Position numbers and translations under genes: made by a program | The notes under the pieces: model-generated | The model's input: the letters and a program-made list of their open reading frames with translations, nothing else | Databases searched by the model: none | Told to the model about the DNA's origin: nothing | From: Mycobacterium sp. Z3061 | Lineage (GTDB): Bacteria; Actinomycetota; Actinomycetes; Mycobacteriales; Mycobacteriaceae | Direction: 5' to 3' | Assembly (NCBI RefSeq): GCF_031583025.1 | Contig: NZ_CP134062.1 | Coordinates: forward strand, 868,001-932,000 | Length of the DNA: 64,000 bases | In this document: piece by piece, positions 9,095-20,442 of the stretch | How positions within the stretch are numbered: position 1 is the stretch's first letter | How the letters are laid out: each line of letters begins with the position of its first letter

Positions 9095-9474
9095 TGGCCT
9101 CCAAAAAAGAGGAATCACGGACCTTCCTGATCTCAGTGGCCGCCGAGCTGGCCGGGATGCATGCGCAGACCCTGCGCACGTACGACCGGCTCGGCCTGGT
9201 CAGCCCGGAGCGCACCGCCGGAGGTGGCCGCCGGTACTCCGAGCACGACGTGAACCTGCTGCGCGAGGTGCAGCGCCTGTCTCAGGACGAGGGCGTGAAC
9301 CTCGCCGGCATAAAGCGCATCATCGAGCTGACCAATCAGGTCGAGGCGCTGCAGTCCAGGCTCAAGGAGATGGCCGAGGAACTCGCGGTGCTGCGCGCCA
9401 ACCAGCGTCGCGAGGTCGCGGTGGTGCCCAAGAGCACGGCGCTGGTCGTGTGGCAGCCGCGCTCACGACGCTGA
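9094..9474 (+). CDS. hspR: Heat-shock repressor HspR (MerR-type)
   Basis: A 126-residue MerR-family repressor. The winged helix-turn-helix 'ELAGMHAQTLRTYDRLGLVSPERTAGGGRRYSEHDVNLL' spans about residues 15-55. A dimerising helix follows, with a hydrophobic tail 'STALVVWQPRSRR'. It represses its own operon and clpB by binding HAIR sites; three such sites are visible in this window (5243, 5298, 16407). It is the last gene of dnaK-grpE-dnaJ-hspR and ends 9 bases from the convergent epimerase gene. Confidence 0.97.
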   Translation: MASKKEESRTFLISVAAELAGMHAQTLRTYDRLGLVSPERTAGGGRRYSEHDVNLLREVQRLSQDEGVNLAGIKRIIELTNQVEALQSRLKEMAEELAVLRANQRREVAVVPKSTALVVWQPRSRR

Positions 9475-9483
9475 TTCTCGCCT

Positions 9484-10374
9484 TCAGACCCGGATCGAAA
9501 ATGCGGTGCCCGCGGGCTCGCCCGGGACCGCTGATCGGTAGCCCCCGCGGCGTAACGCATCGGTCGGTGCGGCCATTGGCTCGAAGCAGATCACGTCCTC
9601 GCCGGCAGGCGCGAAGATCTGTGCCGCGGAGTACCCCCGCTCGAAGTGCACCTCGATGCGCCGTCCGCCGGCGCTGACCGCGAAGACGGCTCCCTGTTGG
9701 ACCCCGTCGTAGGCGTCGTCGAAGGTGTCCGAGCCCAATCGCTGCGAACTGGCCGGTTGATCGGCGGACTCGCCCGTTGGCAGGCCGCGTTCATCGAGAG
9801 CCAGATGGCGCAGCGGCGGCGTCTCGATCACCCATTCGGCGCGGTCGTTACCGGGCAACTGCAGGTACGGGTGATAGCCGAAGCACAACGGCACGGCGCG
9901 ATCACCCGTCGGCGTCACGGTGGTGCGTACGGTCAAGGTCCGCTCGGCCAGGCGCACCGTCACGGCGAGCAGATGCGGGTAGGGGAAGCTGGCCAGCAGT
10001 CTCTCGTCGTCGCCGAAGTCCAGCTCGGCGCTGATTTCGTTGCCCGACTCCGATGTCACCCGCCAACCCGGATACGCGGCCAGGACGCCGTGGATCGGCA
10101 ACCCCGCGGGGTCAGCTCGCACGCCGTTCTCGCCGGGCCGCAGCGTCACGGACACGCCTTCGGCCTCATATGTGTTGGCACCCAACCGATTCGCCCACGG
10201 ATACAGCACGGGAATGCCCATCGTCTTGCCATCCGCAAGGTAGGCCTGCAGGCCGCGACGCTGGCCGAGCAACTCCACGCCCTCGTCGGTCAACGAGGTG
10301 CCGATCATCCCGGCGTCGGGCACGACTTGAGCCGCCACCGATGACGACGGATCGCGCAGCGTGACGACGTGCAC
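9484..10374 (-). CDS. Aldose 1-epimerase family protein
   Basis: A 296-residue galactose-mutarotase-like beta-sandwich protein. 'PVLYPWANRLGANTYEAEG' and 'GLPIHGVLAAYPGW' carry the Asn-Arg and His of the active site. 'LCFGYHPYLQLPG' holds the second His, and 'VICFEPMAAPTDALRRGG' the catalytic Glu. It interconverts sugar anomers; the sugar cannot be named. The GTG at 10374 is chosen because GAGGAGGA lies just upstream and 'VVTLRDPSSSVAAQVVPDAG' is the normal N-terminus. The frame stays open to 11004 only as a shadow of the next gene. It lies 17 bases downstream of the flavohemoglobin gene, probably in one leftward operon. Confidence 0.88.
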   Translation of the reverse strand: MHVVTLRDPSSSVAAQVVPDAGMIGTSLTDEGVELLGQRRGLQAYLADGKTMGIPVLYPWANRLGANTYEAEGVSVTLRPGENGVRADPAGLPIHGVLAAYPGWRVTSESGNEISAELDFGDDERLLASFPYPHLLAVTVRLAERTLTVRTTVTPTGDRAVPLCFGYHPYLQLPGNDRAEWVIETPPLRHLALDERGLPTGESADQPASSQRLGSDTFDDAYDGVQQGAVFAVSAGGRRIEVHFERGYSAAQIFAPAGEDVICFEPMAAPTDALRRGGYRSAVPGEPAGTAFSIRV

Positions 10375-10391
10375 CGGGTCCTCCTCGGGAA

Positions 10392-11552
10392 CTAACGCGA
10401 CAACGGGTCGTGCTGGATGAGTTCGGGCGGGGCGCCCTTGGCGATGAGCGCGGCCTTCGTCGCGCGGACCATCTGTGGGCCGCCACAGATCAGAATCTGC
10501 CGGTCGCCCCAGGCGCCGTATCTGGTGACCACATCCGGCAGCCGTCCCGTCTGGCGCACGTGCAGCCCACGCGGCGGCGACACATCGGGATAGTCGGCGG
10601 CCCAGGCCGGATCGTTGTTGTATTCCGATACCGGCGAGACCGACAACCACGGATTGTGCGCCGCCACCTGCCACAGCGTGCGCAGGTCGTAGAGCTCGCA
10701 GCGGTAACGCGCACCGAAGAACAGATGCACCCGCGGGTTCACCCCGAAGCGGCTCAGGTCCATGATCAGCGACCGCAACGGAGCCAGGCCGGTGCTGCCC
10801 GCGACCATCAGCACGTCGCCGCCGTCGCGGTCGACCCGCAGTCCGCCGTGCGGGCCGGACAGCCGCCACCGGTCGCCGGGCCGGGTTTCGCCGACGATCG
10901 CGTTGCTCACCAGGCCGCCGGGCACGACACGGACGTGGAACTCGATGCCGCCGCCCGGGTCGGCGGGAATGGCAGGCGACAGGTATCGCCAGCGCCGCGG
11001 ACATTGCGGAATCTGCACGTTGACGTACTGCCCGGGGTGGTACTGCAGCGGGCGGTCCAGATGCAGCCGGACAACCGCCAGGTCGCGGGACACCCGGTTG
11101 TGCTCGATGACCGTGCCGTCCACCCAGGCGGGGGCGTCGTCGGAGTCGGCCGCGCCGCTCATCACCCCGGCGAACAGGTTCAGCGACTGGTCGGCGGCCT
11201 CCTGGACCGCGTCGGTCCAGAAGCTGCCCAGGTGGCTGCGCAACGTGGCATACAGCGCGCGTCGCAGTGTCTGGTAGTGCGCCGGCAGGACACCGTACTT
11301 GCGGTGATCGCGGCCCAGCTGGGCCAGGAAGGCCACCGGCTCGTCGGCCCGCTGGGCGACCAGCTCGCCGTACAGCCAGTGCATTGCCTGGGCGAAAGCC
11401 GCCCGCTGGCCACTCATCTCCGGCGGGAACAGATCGCGGACCGACGTGTCCAGGGCGAACCAGTGGTCGTAGAAGCGGTGGACGAGCTCGGTGCTGCCGG
11501 GTGCGAAGGCGTCCTGCAGCACCTGCAACGCATCCCGGTCCTCGAGCCCCAC
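10392..11552 (-). CDS. Type II flavohemoglobin-like oxidoreductase (Rv0385 homologue)
   Basis: A 386-residue fusion of a globin domain (about residues 1-135) and a ferredoxin-NADP reductase module (FAD-binding about 150-250, NAD-binding to the end). The distal Tyr28 ('RFYDHWF') and probable proximal His83 ('GRDHRKYGVLP') are present. The flavin motif is 'RYLSPAIP' rather than the RxYS of classical nitric-oxide dioxygenases. The reductase shows 'VAGSTGLAPLRSLIMD' and 'ICGGPQMVRA'. Length and sequence match M. tuberculosis Rv0385, a type II flavohemoglobin linked to D-lactate oxidation rather than NO detoxification. Function here is inferred from that homologue. The start is GTG. Confidence 0.85.
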   Translation of the reverse strand: MGLEDRDALQVLQDAFAPGSTELVHRFYDHWFALDTSVRDLFPPEMSGQRAAFAQAMHWLYGELVAQRADEPVAFLAQLGRDHRKYGVLPAHYQTLRRALYATLRSHLGSFWTDAVQEAADQSLNLFAGVMSGAADSDDAPAWVDGTVIEHNRVSRDLAVVRLHLDRPLQYHPGQYVNVQIPQCPRRWRYLSPAIPADPGGGIEFHVRVVPGGLVSNAIVGETRPGDRWRLSGPHGGLRVDRDGGDVLMVAGSTGLAPLRSLIMDLSRFGVNPRVHLFFGARYRCELYDLRTLWQVAAHNPWLSVSPVSEYNNDPAWAADYPDVSPPRGLHVRQTGRLPDVVTRYGAWGDRQILICGGPQMVRATKAALIAKGAPPELIQHDPLSR

Positions 11553-11603
11553 GGACGCCGATTCTAGGCCTGCCCCGCTGCGGGGTATGCCCTCTTGTCT
11601 TTC

Positions 11604-14256
11604 CTAAGCCGGCCCGCCGGCTCCGCCGGCGCCGCCGAATCCAGGTGTTGTGCCGCTGGGCGCTGACGGGTTCTGGCCGTCCGTGCCTGCCCCGCCAGTG
11701 CCGGTTCCGCCGTCGCCGCCGACACCGCCGTAGCCGCCCTGCTGGCTGCTTTGACCGCCGTTGCCGCCTCGGCCGCCATCGCCACCGGCCCCATTGGTGC
11801 CGTTACCGGTGCCTCCGTCTCCGCCGACGCCGCCGTTGCCGCCGTTACTGGTCGGACCGCCGTTGATGCCGCCCCCGCCGCCCCGTCCGCCCGTGCCGCC
11901 GGGACCGTCGAGGCCGGTGCCGCCATTGCCGCCAGCTCCGCCATTGCCGCCCGGAGAAGTGTTCGGTATCGCCGCGCCGCTTCCGGGAACCGTTGCCACG
12001 CCACCGTAGGCGCCCGCGCCGCCGGCGCCGCCGTTGCCGCCCTGCGTGACGCCGGTACCGCCGGTGCCGCCATTACCCCCGTTGCCACCGGCTGCGTAAG
12101 TGTGGCTGCGGTAGCCATTCCCTCCTTCACCCCCTGCTCCGCCGGTTCCGCCTATGTAGCCGGTGCCCCCGGCGCCGCCGTTGCCACCGGTGCCGCCATT
12201 AGCAGTGGCGGTGTAATTGTTCTGGGCTTCGGCGTTGCCGGCAGTGCCGCCGGTACCCCCCATGCCCCCGGTGCCGCCAGTTGTTGTGCCGCCTGCGTTC
12301 CCGCCGGCACCGCCCGCCCCGCCGGTGCCACCATCGGCATTGCTGTTTCCGTTGGCGCCGGTCCCGCCGGTGCCGCCGGTCCCGCCGGTGCCGGCGGTGC
12401 CGGCACCGCCGCCCGCTCCTGGGGTGCCGACGGCGCCACCGGTGCCCCCGGTTCCGCCGGTGCCGGCCGCGGCGGAGGCGGTGGCTGCTGCGCCGGCGCC
12501 GCCGGTGCCACCCGTTCCGCCGGTTCCCGCGGTACCGCCACCGCCGGCCTTCGCCCCGGTGCCGCCGGCAGCGCCGCCTTTCCCGCCCTGACCACCTTCA
12601 CCGCCTAAGCCGCCTTGGCCGCCCTGGCCGCTGGCGCCGCCGCTGGCAGGTGTCGTTCCGTGCGCGCCGACGCCACCCGTGCCGCCCGTTCCGCCCGTCC
12701 CGCCCTGGCCGCCCAGGCCGCCGTCGCCGTTGATGGCGCCGACGCCCCCGACGCCTCCTTGACCGCCCATACCGCCGCCGAACCCGACGCCGCCGGTAGC
12801 ACCAGGGGTGGCGCCGGTGCTCCCGGTGGCACCCGTGCCGCCTTGGCCGCCCTGTCCACCCGTGCCGCCTGCACCGGCGCTTCCTGGTGCGGAACCCGTT
12901 CCTGCGGTACCGGCCTGACCGCCGGTGCCTCCGGTGCCTCCGGTGCCGGGACCATCGGTGGTGGTGCCAGTTGCACCCTGGCCCCCGATGCCGCCGGTAC
13001 CACCGGTACCAGCCGTGCCACCTTTACCCGCGGTTCCGGTCGCGCCAGCGCCGTTGCCGGCCTGCCCCCCTTCACCGCCCTGGCCGCCGATGCCGCCGAT
13101 GCCGCCCTGCCCGCCTTGACCGCTGGCACCACCCCCGACGGGTGTGGTGCCGTGGGCGCCGCCACCTCCGATGCCCCCTTGCCCGCCCTGACCGCCCTGG
13201 CCGCCCTGCCCGCCGTCGCCATTCGTGCCGCCGACGCCTGCGGCGCCTCCGACACCACCTTGGCCGCCGGTCCCACCTGTCGCGCCGGTGCCGCCGGTAG
13301 CTCCGGGCGTCGCGCCGGCGGCGCCTCTCTGACCCAGGCCGCCTTGGCCGCCCCGGCCCCCGGTGCCGCCGGTGCCGGCGTTGCCGACAGTTGTCCCTGA
13401 CCCGGCCGTGCCCGCCTGGCCGCCGGCACCCCCGGTGCCACCCGTGCCCGGGCCGATCGTGGAGGTGGCGGCTGCGCCATTGCCGCCGGCGCCACCTGTT
13501 CCGCCGGTGCCTGCCGTACCACCGCTACCGGTGTTGCCCGCTGTGGCACCGACTCCGTTCCCGGACTGGCCTCCCTGGCCGCCTTGGCCACCCTTTCCGC
13601 CTTCGCCGCCCAGTCCGCCCTGTCCGGGCGTGCCCCCTGCTGCGGGTGTGACTCCCTGCGCGCCGAAACCGCCGGCACCGCCGCTGCCGCCCGTGCCGCC
13701 CTGACCGCCTTGGCCGCCGTCTCCGTTGATGCCCCCGTGACCTGCAGTACCTCCGGTGCCGCCGGCGCCGCCCAGACCGCCCTCGGAGCCGGCACCTCCG
13801 GTGGACCCGGCGCTCGCGCCGTTCTGCCCAGCGTGGCCACTGCCGCCTTGCCCGCCCTGCCCGCCGGTGCCTCCCTTGCCTGCGTTGCCGAGAGTCGAAC
13901 CTACTCCGGAAGTGCCGGCAGTGCCGCCGCTGCCCCCGGTACCGCCGGTGCCCGGGCCGTCGGTGCTTGTGGCCGCCGCGCCCTGACCGCCGGTGCCGCC
14001 GGTGCCGCCGGTCCCGGCCGTGCCGCCGCCCCCAGCGCCGCCTGCTGCGCCCGCGCCCGTGCCGGCCTGCCCGCCTTGCCCTCCCTGTCCGCCGTTACCG
14101 CCGGTGCCACCCTGGCCTCCTTGGCCATTGGCGCCGCCCGTGGGTGTGGTTCCTTGGACCCCGATGCCACCGGCGCCGCCTTGTCCGCCGGTACCGCCTT
14201 GGCCGCCTTGGCCGCCATCGCCGTTGGTGCCGCCGGCGCCTGCCGCCCCCGGCGCC
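11604..14256 (-). CDS. PE_PGRS protein, C-terminal PGRS fragment
   Basis: An uninterrupted Gly-Gly-X frame of about 880 residues ends '[12 protein letters not shown]'. It has no PE domain and no start codon of its own in context, so it is the C-terminal part of the same PE_PGRS gene. About the first 500 residues are four tandem copies of a long repeat, described separately. The last part is more varied, with inserts such as 'AEAQNNYTATANGG' and 'GYRSHTYAAGG'. Confidence 0.75.
12729..14223 (-). repeat. Higher-order PGRS repeat, about 166 residues per unit
   Basis: The codon for the Asn of the landmark peptide NGDGG recurs at 14223, 13725, 13221 and 12729. The spacings are 498, 504 and 492 bases, or 166, 168 and 164 codons. 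Each unit runs NGDGGxGGQGG, then a 'TTP'-type segment (GTTPTGG, GVTPAAGG, GTTPVGGG, GTTPASGG), then 'GGTAGTGGTGG', then 'GTGGTGGxGG'. The fourth unit drifts after this point. Confidence 0.8.
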
Positions 14257-14996
14257 GCCCTTACCGCCCAATCCGCCGTCGTAGCCGGTGTTCCCGGTTG
14301 CGGCGGCTGCGGTGCCGGCAGCTCCGGCATCCCCTGGCCGCCTTGTCCGCCGGTGCCGCCCGTGCCGCCGGTGCCTGCTGCGCCGGTGTCGCCGGCCGCA
14401 CCGGCGCCGTTGCCCGCTTTGCCGCCGGTGCCGGCTTCGCCACCGGCACCACCCGCCCCACCGGTGCCGCCGTCGCTGTTGACGCCGGCGATTCCGGCGC
14501 CGCCCTGGCCGCCGGTTCCGCCGCTGCCGCCGGACCCGCCCTTACCGTTGACGCCGCCAAGTCCGGCCGCGCCACCCTGACCGCCCTCGCCGCCGGCGCC
14601 GCCGGCGTAGCCGGTCGCATCGCTGCCGTCGGCGAGGATGGCGTTGGGACCGGCGGCGCCGGAGCCCCCGTCACCACCGCGACCCCGGTGCCACCGGAGC
14701 CGGCCGCGCCGGCGGCCCCCGCGGCACCGGCGCCAGTGCCTGCCGAGCCGCCGGCTCCCGCGCCGCCACCGGCCCCGCCCGCGCCACCTTGGCCCCCGAC
14801 GCCGGTGGTGCTGGCACTGCCGCTGCCGCCGTCACCGCCGAGGCCACCAGTGCCGCCTTGCCCACCGCGCCCATTGGCTCCGCCCGCGAACGCCGAGCCG
14901 CCCTGGCCACCCTGCCCGCCTTGGCCGCCGGCGGTTCCCGCGCCGCCCGTACCGCCGTCGCCGGTGGCCGCCGAACCGTTGTGGCCGGCCCCGCCC

Positions 14997-16220
14997 TCAC
15001 CCCTGGCCGCCGGCCCCGCCGTCGCCTGCGACACCTCGCACACCCGCGTGCCCGCCCGGTCCGCCGGCCGCGCCGCCCGCGCCGGCGGCCCCGCCGTGCC
15101 CTCCGTTCCCGCCGGCGCCACCGGCTCCAGCGGCCGAGGTTGCGGTGGCCGCTGCGCCGGCGCCCCTGTTCCGCCGATTCCGCCGACGCCGCCCGACCCG
15201 CCGACGCCGCCGTCGCCCGCGACGCCGAAGAAGAGAGCGCCGGTGCCACCTGTGCCGCCCCTGCCGCCGGTTCCACCGGCAAATCCGGTTTCGCCTTGCT
15301 GAGCCGCCAAGCCGTTGGCCCCGGCTGAGCCCGCTCCGCCGGCGCCGCCGGCACCCCCGTGCCCGCCGTTGCCCATCAGTGTCCCGCCGAACCCGCCGGC
15401 CCCGCCGCCGCCGCCATGCCCCCGGAGCCGATGCCGGAGGCCCCGCCGGCCAGGCCGGCGCCGACGTGTGCTCTTCCGATCTGCCATTGCCGAAGAGGGC
15501 GGCGCCGTGGCCGCCGGCCCCGCCGAAACCACCGTTGCCGGTGCCGTTGGCACCCATTCCACCGGCTCCGCCGTGGCCGCCATTGCCATACAGGAAGCCG
15601 GCACTTCCGCCGGTGCCTCCGCCGGCGCCAAGGCCGCCCGCTCCGCCGGCACCGCCGCTTCCGATCAGCAGTCCACCGCGGCCGCCATTTCCGCCTGAGG
15701 CACCGATGCCGCCGGCCCCGCCCTGGCCGCCGCTGCCCAACAAGCCGGCTGGCCCGCCGGCACCGCCGGCTTGTCCGGCTGCCCCCGGCGCGCCATTGCC
15801 GCCATTGCCCAGCAGGATTCCGCCGGCCCCGCCGTTACCACCGGCCGTCGTCGCGTTGGCGCCATCACCTATCAGGGGGCGACCGAACAAGGCCTCGCTG
15901 GGTCCGTTGACCATGTCCAAAAGGCCTCGCAGCGGCGCGGCGTTGGCCGACTCGGCACTTCCGTAGGCCGCACCGGCAGCGGTCAGAGCTTGGACGAACT
16001 GGTCGTGGAACACAGCGGCCTGGGCACTCAGTGCCTGGTATTCCTTGCCGAACGTCCCGAATAACGCTGCGACCGCCGCGGAAACCTCATCGAGACCGGC
16101 CGCCGCCACCACCGTGGTGGGTAGCGCCATCACTCCGTGCGCCGTACGTAGCGAATTTCCGATGCCACTGAGATCCGACGCTGCGACTGCCAGGCCGTCC
16201 GCTGAAAACAACAACGCCAT
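14997..16220 (-). CDS. PE_PGRS protein, N-terminal fragment (PE domain plus first PGRS repeats)
   Basis: This is the open frame from ATG 16220. Residues 1-95 are a PE domain ('[21 protein letters not shown]', '[15 protein letters not shown]', '[30 protein letters not shown]'). A linker with '[19 protein letters not shown]' follows, as in PE_PGRS proteins, then Gly-rich repeats. Only the part from 15483 to 16220 is trustworthy. At 15482 the frame reads into adapter sequence (peptide RSEEHTS) and then non-PGRS sequence until about 15170. An in-frame ATG-free extension to 16259 is rejected because [15 protein letters not shown] is the expected N-terminus. Confidence 0.75.
   Translation of the reverse strand: MALLFSADGLAVAASDLSGIGNSLRTAHGVMALPTTVVAAAGLDEVSAAVAALFGTFGKEYQALSAQAAVFHDQFVQALTAAGAAYGSAESANAAPLRGLLDMVNGPSEALFGRPLIGDGANATTAGGNGGAGGILLGNGGNGAPGAAGQAGGAGGPAGLLGSGGQGGAGGIGASGGNGGRGGLLIGSGGAGGAGGLGAGGGTGGSAGFLYGNGGHGGAGGMGANGTGNGGFGGAGGHGAALFGNGRSEEHTSAPAWPAGPPASAPGAWRRRRGRRVRRDTDGQRRARGCRRRRRSGLSRGQRLGGSARRNRICRWNRRQGRHRWHRRSLLRRRGRRRRRRVGRRRRNRRNRGAGAAATATSAAGAGGAGGNGGHGGAAGAGGAAGGPGGHAGVRGVAGDGGAGGQG
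15463..15482 (+). other. Illumina TruSeq adapter sequence inside PE_PGRS (assembly artefact)
   Basis: GACGTGTGCTCTTCCGATCT is an exact 20-base match to the 3' end of the TruSeq read-2 adapter. It translates to the well-known contamination peptides RSEEHTS on one strand and DVCSSDL on the other. The insert should begin at 15483 and read rightward, so sequence left of 15463 was joined to it artificially and the true distance between the two sides is unknown. Confidence 0.97.
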
Positions 16221-16406
16221 ATTGAAAACCCCCCGACGGCAAGGACTCCGGCGAAGCACGGAGCGAAATTAACGGACACGCTACCTACGTCGTGAACCGA
16301 TGAGTGCAGATTCCGCAAACATTCATATCGGAGCGTGAGCTCCTTGGCCGCGGGCTGCGAGGCGTCGCGTGCCGGGGGCTCGCACGGATAGTTCAAAAAA
16401 GATAGA

Positions 16407-16427
16407 GTTGAGCGGAACAGACTCAAC
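16407..16427. promoter_or_regulatory. HspR box (HAIR) upstream of clpB
   Basis: GTTGAGC-N7-ACTCAAC is a HAIR-type inverted repeat 58 bases ahead of the clpB start. Its 7-base spacer begins with GGAACA, the -35 element of a SigH promoter, so HspR bound here should directly block SigH RNA polymerase. Confidence 0.85.
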
Positions 16428-16440
16428 CTTGACGGCGTTG
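16414..16440 (+). promoter_or_regulatory. SigH-type promoter of clpB
   Basis: GGAACA (16414-16419), a 17-base spacer, and GTTG (16437-16440) give the same element pair and spacing as at dnaK. Transcription should begin near 16446, leaving a leader of about 40 bases before the GTG start. Confidence 0.7.
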
Positions 16441-16485
16441 CAGTACGCGAGAAGATTTTTACCTACGCACGAGAACGGAGGGGTC

Positions 16486-19032
<2,547 letters not shown>

Positions 19033-19039
19033 TCCAGGG

Positions 19040-19861
19040 CTAATCAGGTTGTCGGAGGCCGGTGCCCAGCTCGAATTCTCGGGTCTGGGCGCCGGCCTCG
19101 ATGACTGTCTGCAGCAGTTTGCGCGCCGCCGGTTCCGCCAGGGTCTGGCGGAACAGCTGGTCCTCGACCCGCAGGCCGGCCTCGAAAGCGGGGCCCGCAG
19201 CATCGACGGCGCGTTTGGCGGCTGTAATCGCCGTCGCTGGAGCCGCCGCGATGCGCCGGGCCAGTTTGTCGACGAACCGCCTGAGCTGGTCGGGGGGCAG
19301 GGCGCGGTCGACGTACCCCCAGGCTTCCGCGGTCGCCGCGTCGACGTCCATGCCGCCGAGGATCACCTCGAGGGCCCGGCCGCGGCCGATCAGCCGGGGC
19401 AGGCGCTGCGTGCCGCCGCCGCCGGGAATGATCCCCAGCGCGACCTCCGGCTGGCCGAACACCGCTCTGCCGAGCGCGGCGTAGCGCATGTCGAACGCCG
19501 CCGCCCATTCGCTGCCGCCGCCGCGGCAGACGCCTTCGATGACAGCGATGGTGGCCTTGGGCAGAGTGCGAAAACCTTCCATGGCGGCGTGGAAGGGGCT
19601 GAGCTCGTCGTGCAGTCCGATGTCGTCGGTCGGGAGATCCAGGATCATGCCGACGTCAGCGTGGGCGATGAAGAACTCAGGATCGGCCGAATCGACCACC
19701 AGCACCCGCACGTCGTCGTCGGTCGCCACCTCCCGGGTGAGCCGGATGATCTCGTGCATCAACGGGATGTCCAGCAGGTTGATCGGTGGGTTGTCGATGG
19801 TGGCGCGGCATATTCCGTCCGCGCTGGCGACCCGGATCAGCCCGTATCCCTGATACGTCAT
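19040..19861 (-). CDS. Enoyl-CoA hydratase/isomerase family protein
   Basis: A 273-residue crotonase. 'ATIDNPPINLLDIPLMHEI' (about 19-37), 'FFIAHADVGMI', 'VIEGVCRGGGSEWAAAFDMRYAA' (oxyanion hole) and 'VALGIIPGGGGTQRLPRLIGRGRALE' are all characteristic. The Glu of 'GQPEVALGIIPGGGG' fits a hydratase active site. The substrate is unknown. Its ATG overlaps the stop of a DsrE-family gene (ATGA), an unusual partner for a crotonase. The 3' end lies 7 bases from clpB, convergent. Confidence 0.85.
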   Translation of the reverse strand: MTYQGYGLIRVASADGICRATIDNPPINLLDIPLMHEIIRLTREVATDDDVRVLVVDSADPEFFIAHADVGMILDLPTDDIGLHDELSPFHAAMEGFRTLPKATIAVIEGVCRGGGSEWAAAFDMRYAALGRAVFGQPEVALGIIPGGGGTQRLPRLIGRGRALEVILGGMDVDAATAEAWGYVDRALPPDQLRRFVDKLARRIAAAPATAITAAKRAVDAAGPAFEAGLRVEDQLFRQTLAEPAARKLLQTVIEAGAQTREFELGTGLRQPD

Positions 19862-20298
19862 GCTTCTGAGATTTTCACAAAGCCCTGCTGCACCAGTTGG
19901 GTGAGTCTCGCCATCGCGTTTCGGTTGATCTTGATACCGGGGATGAGATCGGCGTTGCCCCAGCCCATGGCCCGTGCGGTCGCCCCGCACAATTCGATCT
20001 GGGCGCCCTTGGCGATCAGTCCCTCGATTACCGCCTTATAGGGATTGCCCGTCGCGACGTGCCGATTTGTGTCGTAGGTCTGGTCGTCCAGGGTGACGTG
20101 GCCGGCGTTCGTGTGGAACACCACGACCACGTCCGGTTCGACCTTCCAGGCCGCGGCGTCGGCGACGACGATGCCGGCGTGGAACAGCACGGCCGGCATA
20201 TCGCCCTCGAATGTCAGCGAGGCCACGCTGAACACGACCTTCACCTCGTCGAGCTCGACCGGCACGTCGATGTGCAGCGAATGACCTGAATCGGACAC
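19858..20298 (-). CDS. DsrE-family protein
   Basis: A 146-residue protein with the DsrE/DsrF fold: 'VVFSVASLTFEGDMPAVLFHAGIVV', 'VVVVFHTNAGHVTLDDQTYD', 'VATGNPYKAVIEGLIAKGAQIELCGATARAMGW' and 'GIKINRNAMARLTQLVQQGFVKI'. A cysteine ('ELCGAT') sits where sulfur-carrying DsrE proteins have their active residue. The exact role is unknown. The GTG at 20298 is chosen for the AAGGAG just upstream; the frame stays open far to the right only as a shadow of pyrE and ttfA. It forms a two-gene operon with the crotonase. Confidence 0.8.
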   Translation of the reverse strand: MSDSGHSLHIDVPVELDEVKVVFSVASLTFEGDMPAVLFHAGIVVADAAAWKVEPDVVVVFHTNAGHVTLDDQTYDTNRHVATGNPYKAVIEGLIAKGAQIELCGATARAMGWGNADLIPGIKINRNAMARLTQLVQQGFVKISEA

Positions 20299-20442
20299 GG
20301 GGGCTCCTTTTCGACGCCGTCCTGCGCAAGTGAGAATAGACGTCTGGATTTGAGCCGCGAATTCGATGTGTAGCGTCCTGTGATTCTGTTGTGACCTGGT
20401 CGGATTCTCTGTTCGGCTATTCCAGCAGATACTCTGTTGGGG

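Larger units (their letters stand above)
11604..16220 (-). pseudogene. PE_PGRS family gene, broken by assembly error (whole locus)
   Basis: From ATG 16220 to TAG 11604 the minus strand encodes a PE domain followed by a long glycine-rich PGRS domain, roughly 1,500 residues if intact. No single frame spans it. An exact Illumina adapter lies at 15463-15482, and the PGRS frame then jumps near 15170, 15000, 14665 and 14255 (approximate, judged from where Gly-Gly-X repeats leave one frame and enter another). PGRS DNA is highly repetitive and GC-rich and commonly misassembles, so I read this as one real gene with a damaged sequence, not a biological pseudogene. PE_PGRS proteins are exported or surface-associated through ESX-5. 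Confidence 0.8.

Noticed and set aside
11604..14223. Possible CRISPR array because of dense short direct repeats
   Set aside because: The repeats are in-frame Gly codons without unique spacers of constant length, and no cas genes are present.
13584..15302. Long Ala/Pro/Arg-rich open frames on the plus strand across the PGRS region
   Set aside because: They are the complement of Gly-Gly-X codons (GGC read as GCC/CCG). They have no start context, and PE_PGRS coding on the minus strand explains them.
11604..16220. PE_PGRS as a biologically decayed pseudogene
   Set aside because: An exact sequencing adapter and error clustering beside it point to assembly error; clean Gly-Gly-X frames on both sides argue for a functional gene.
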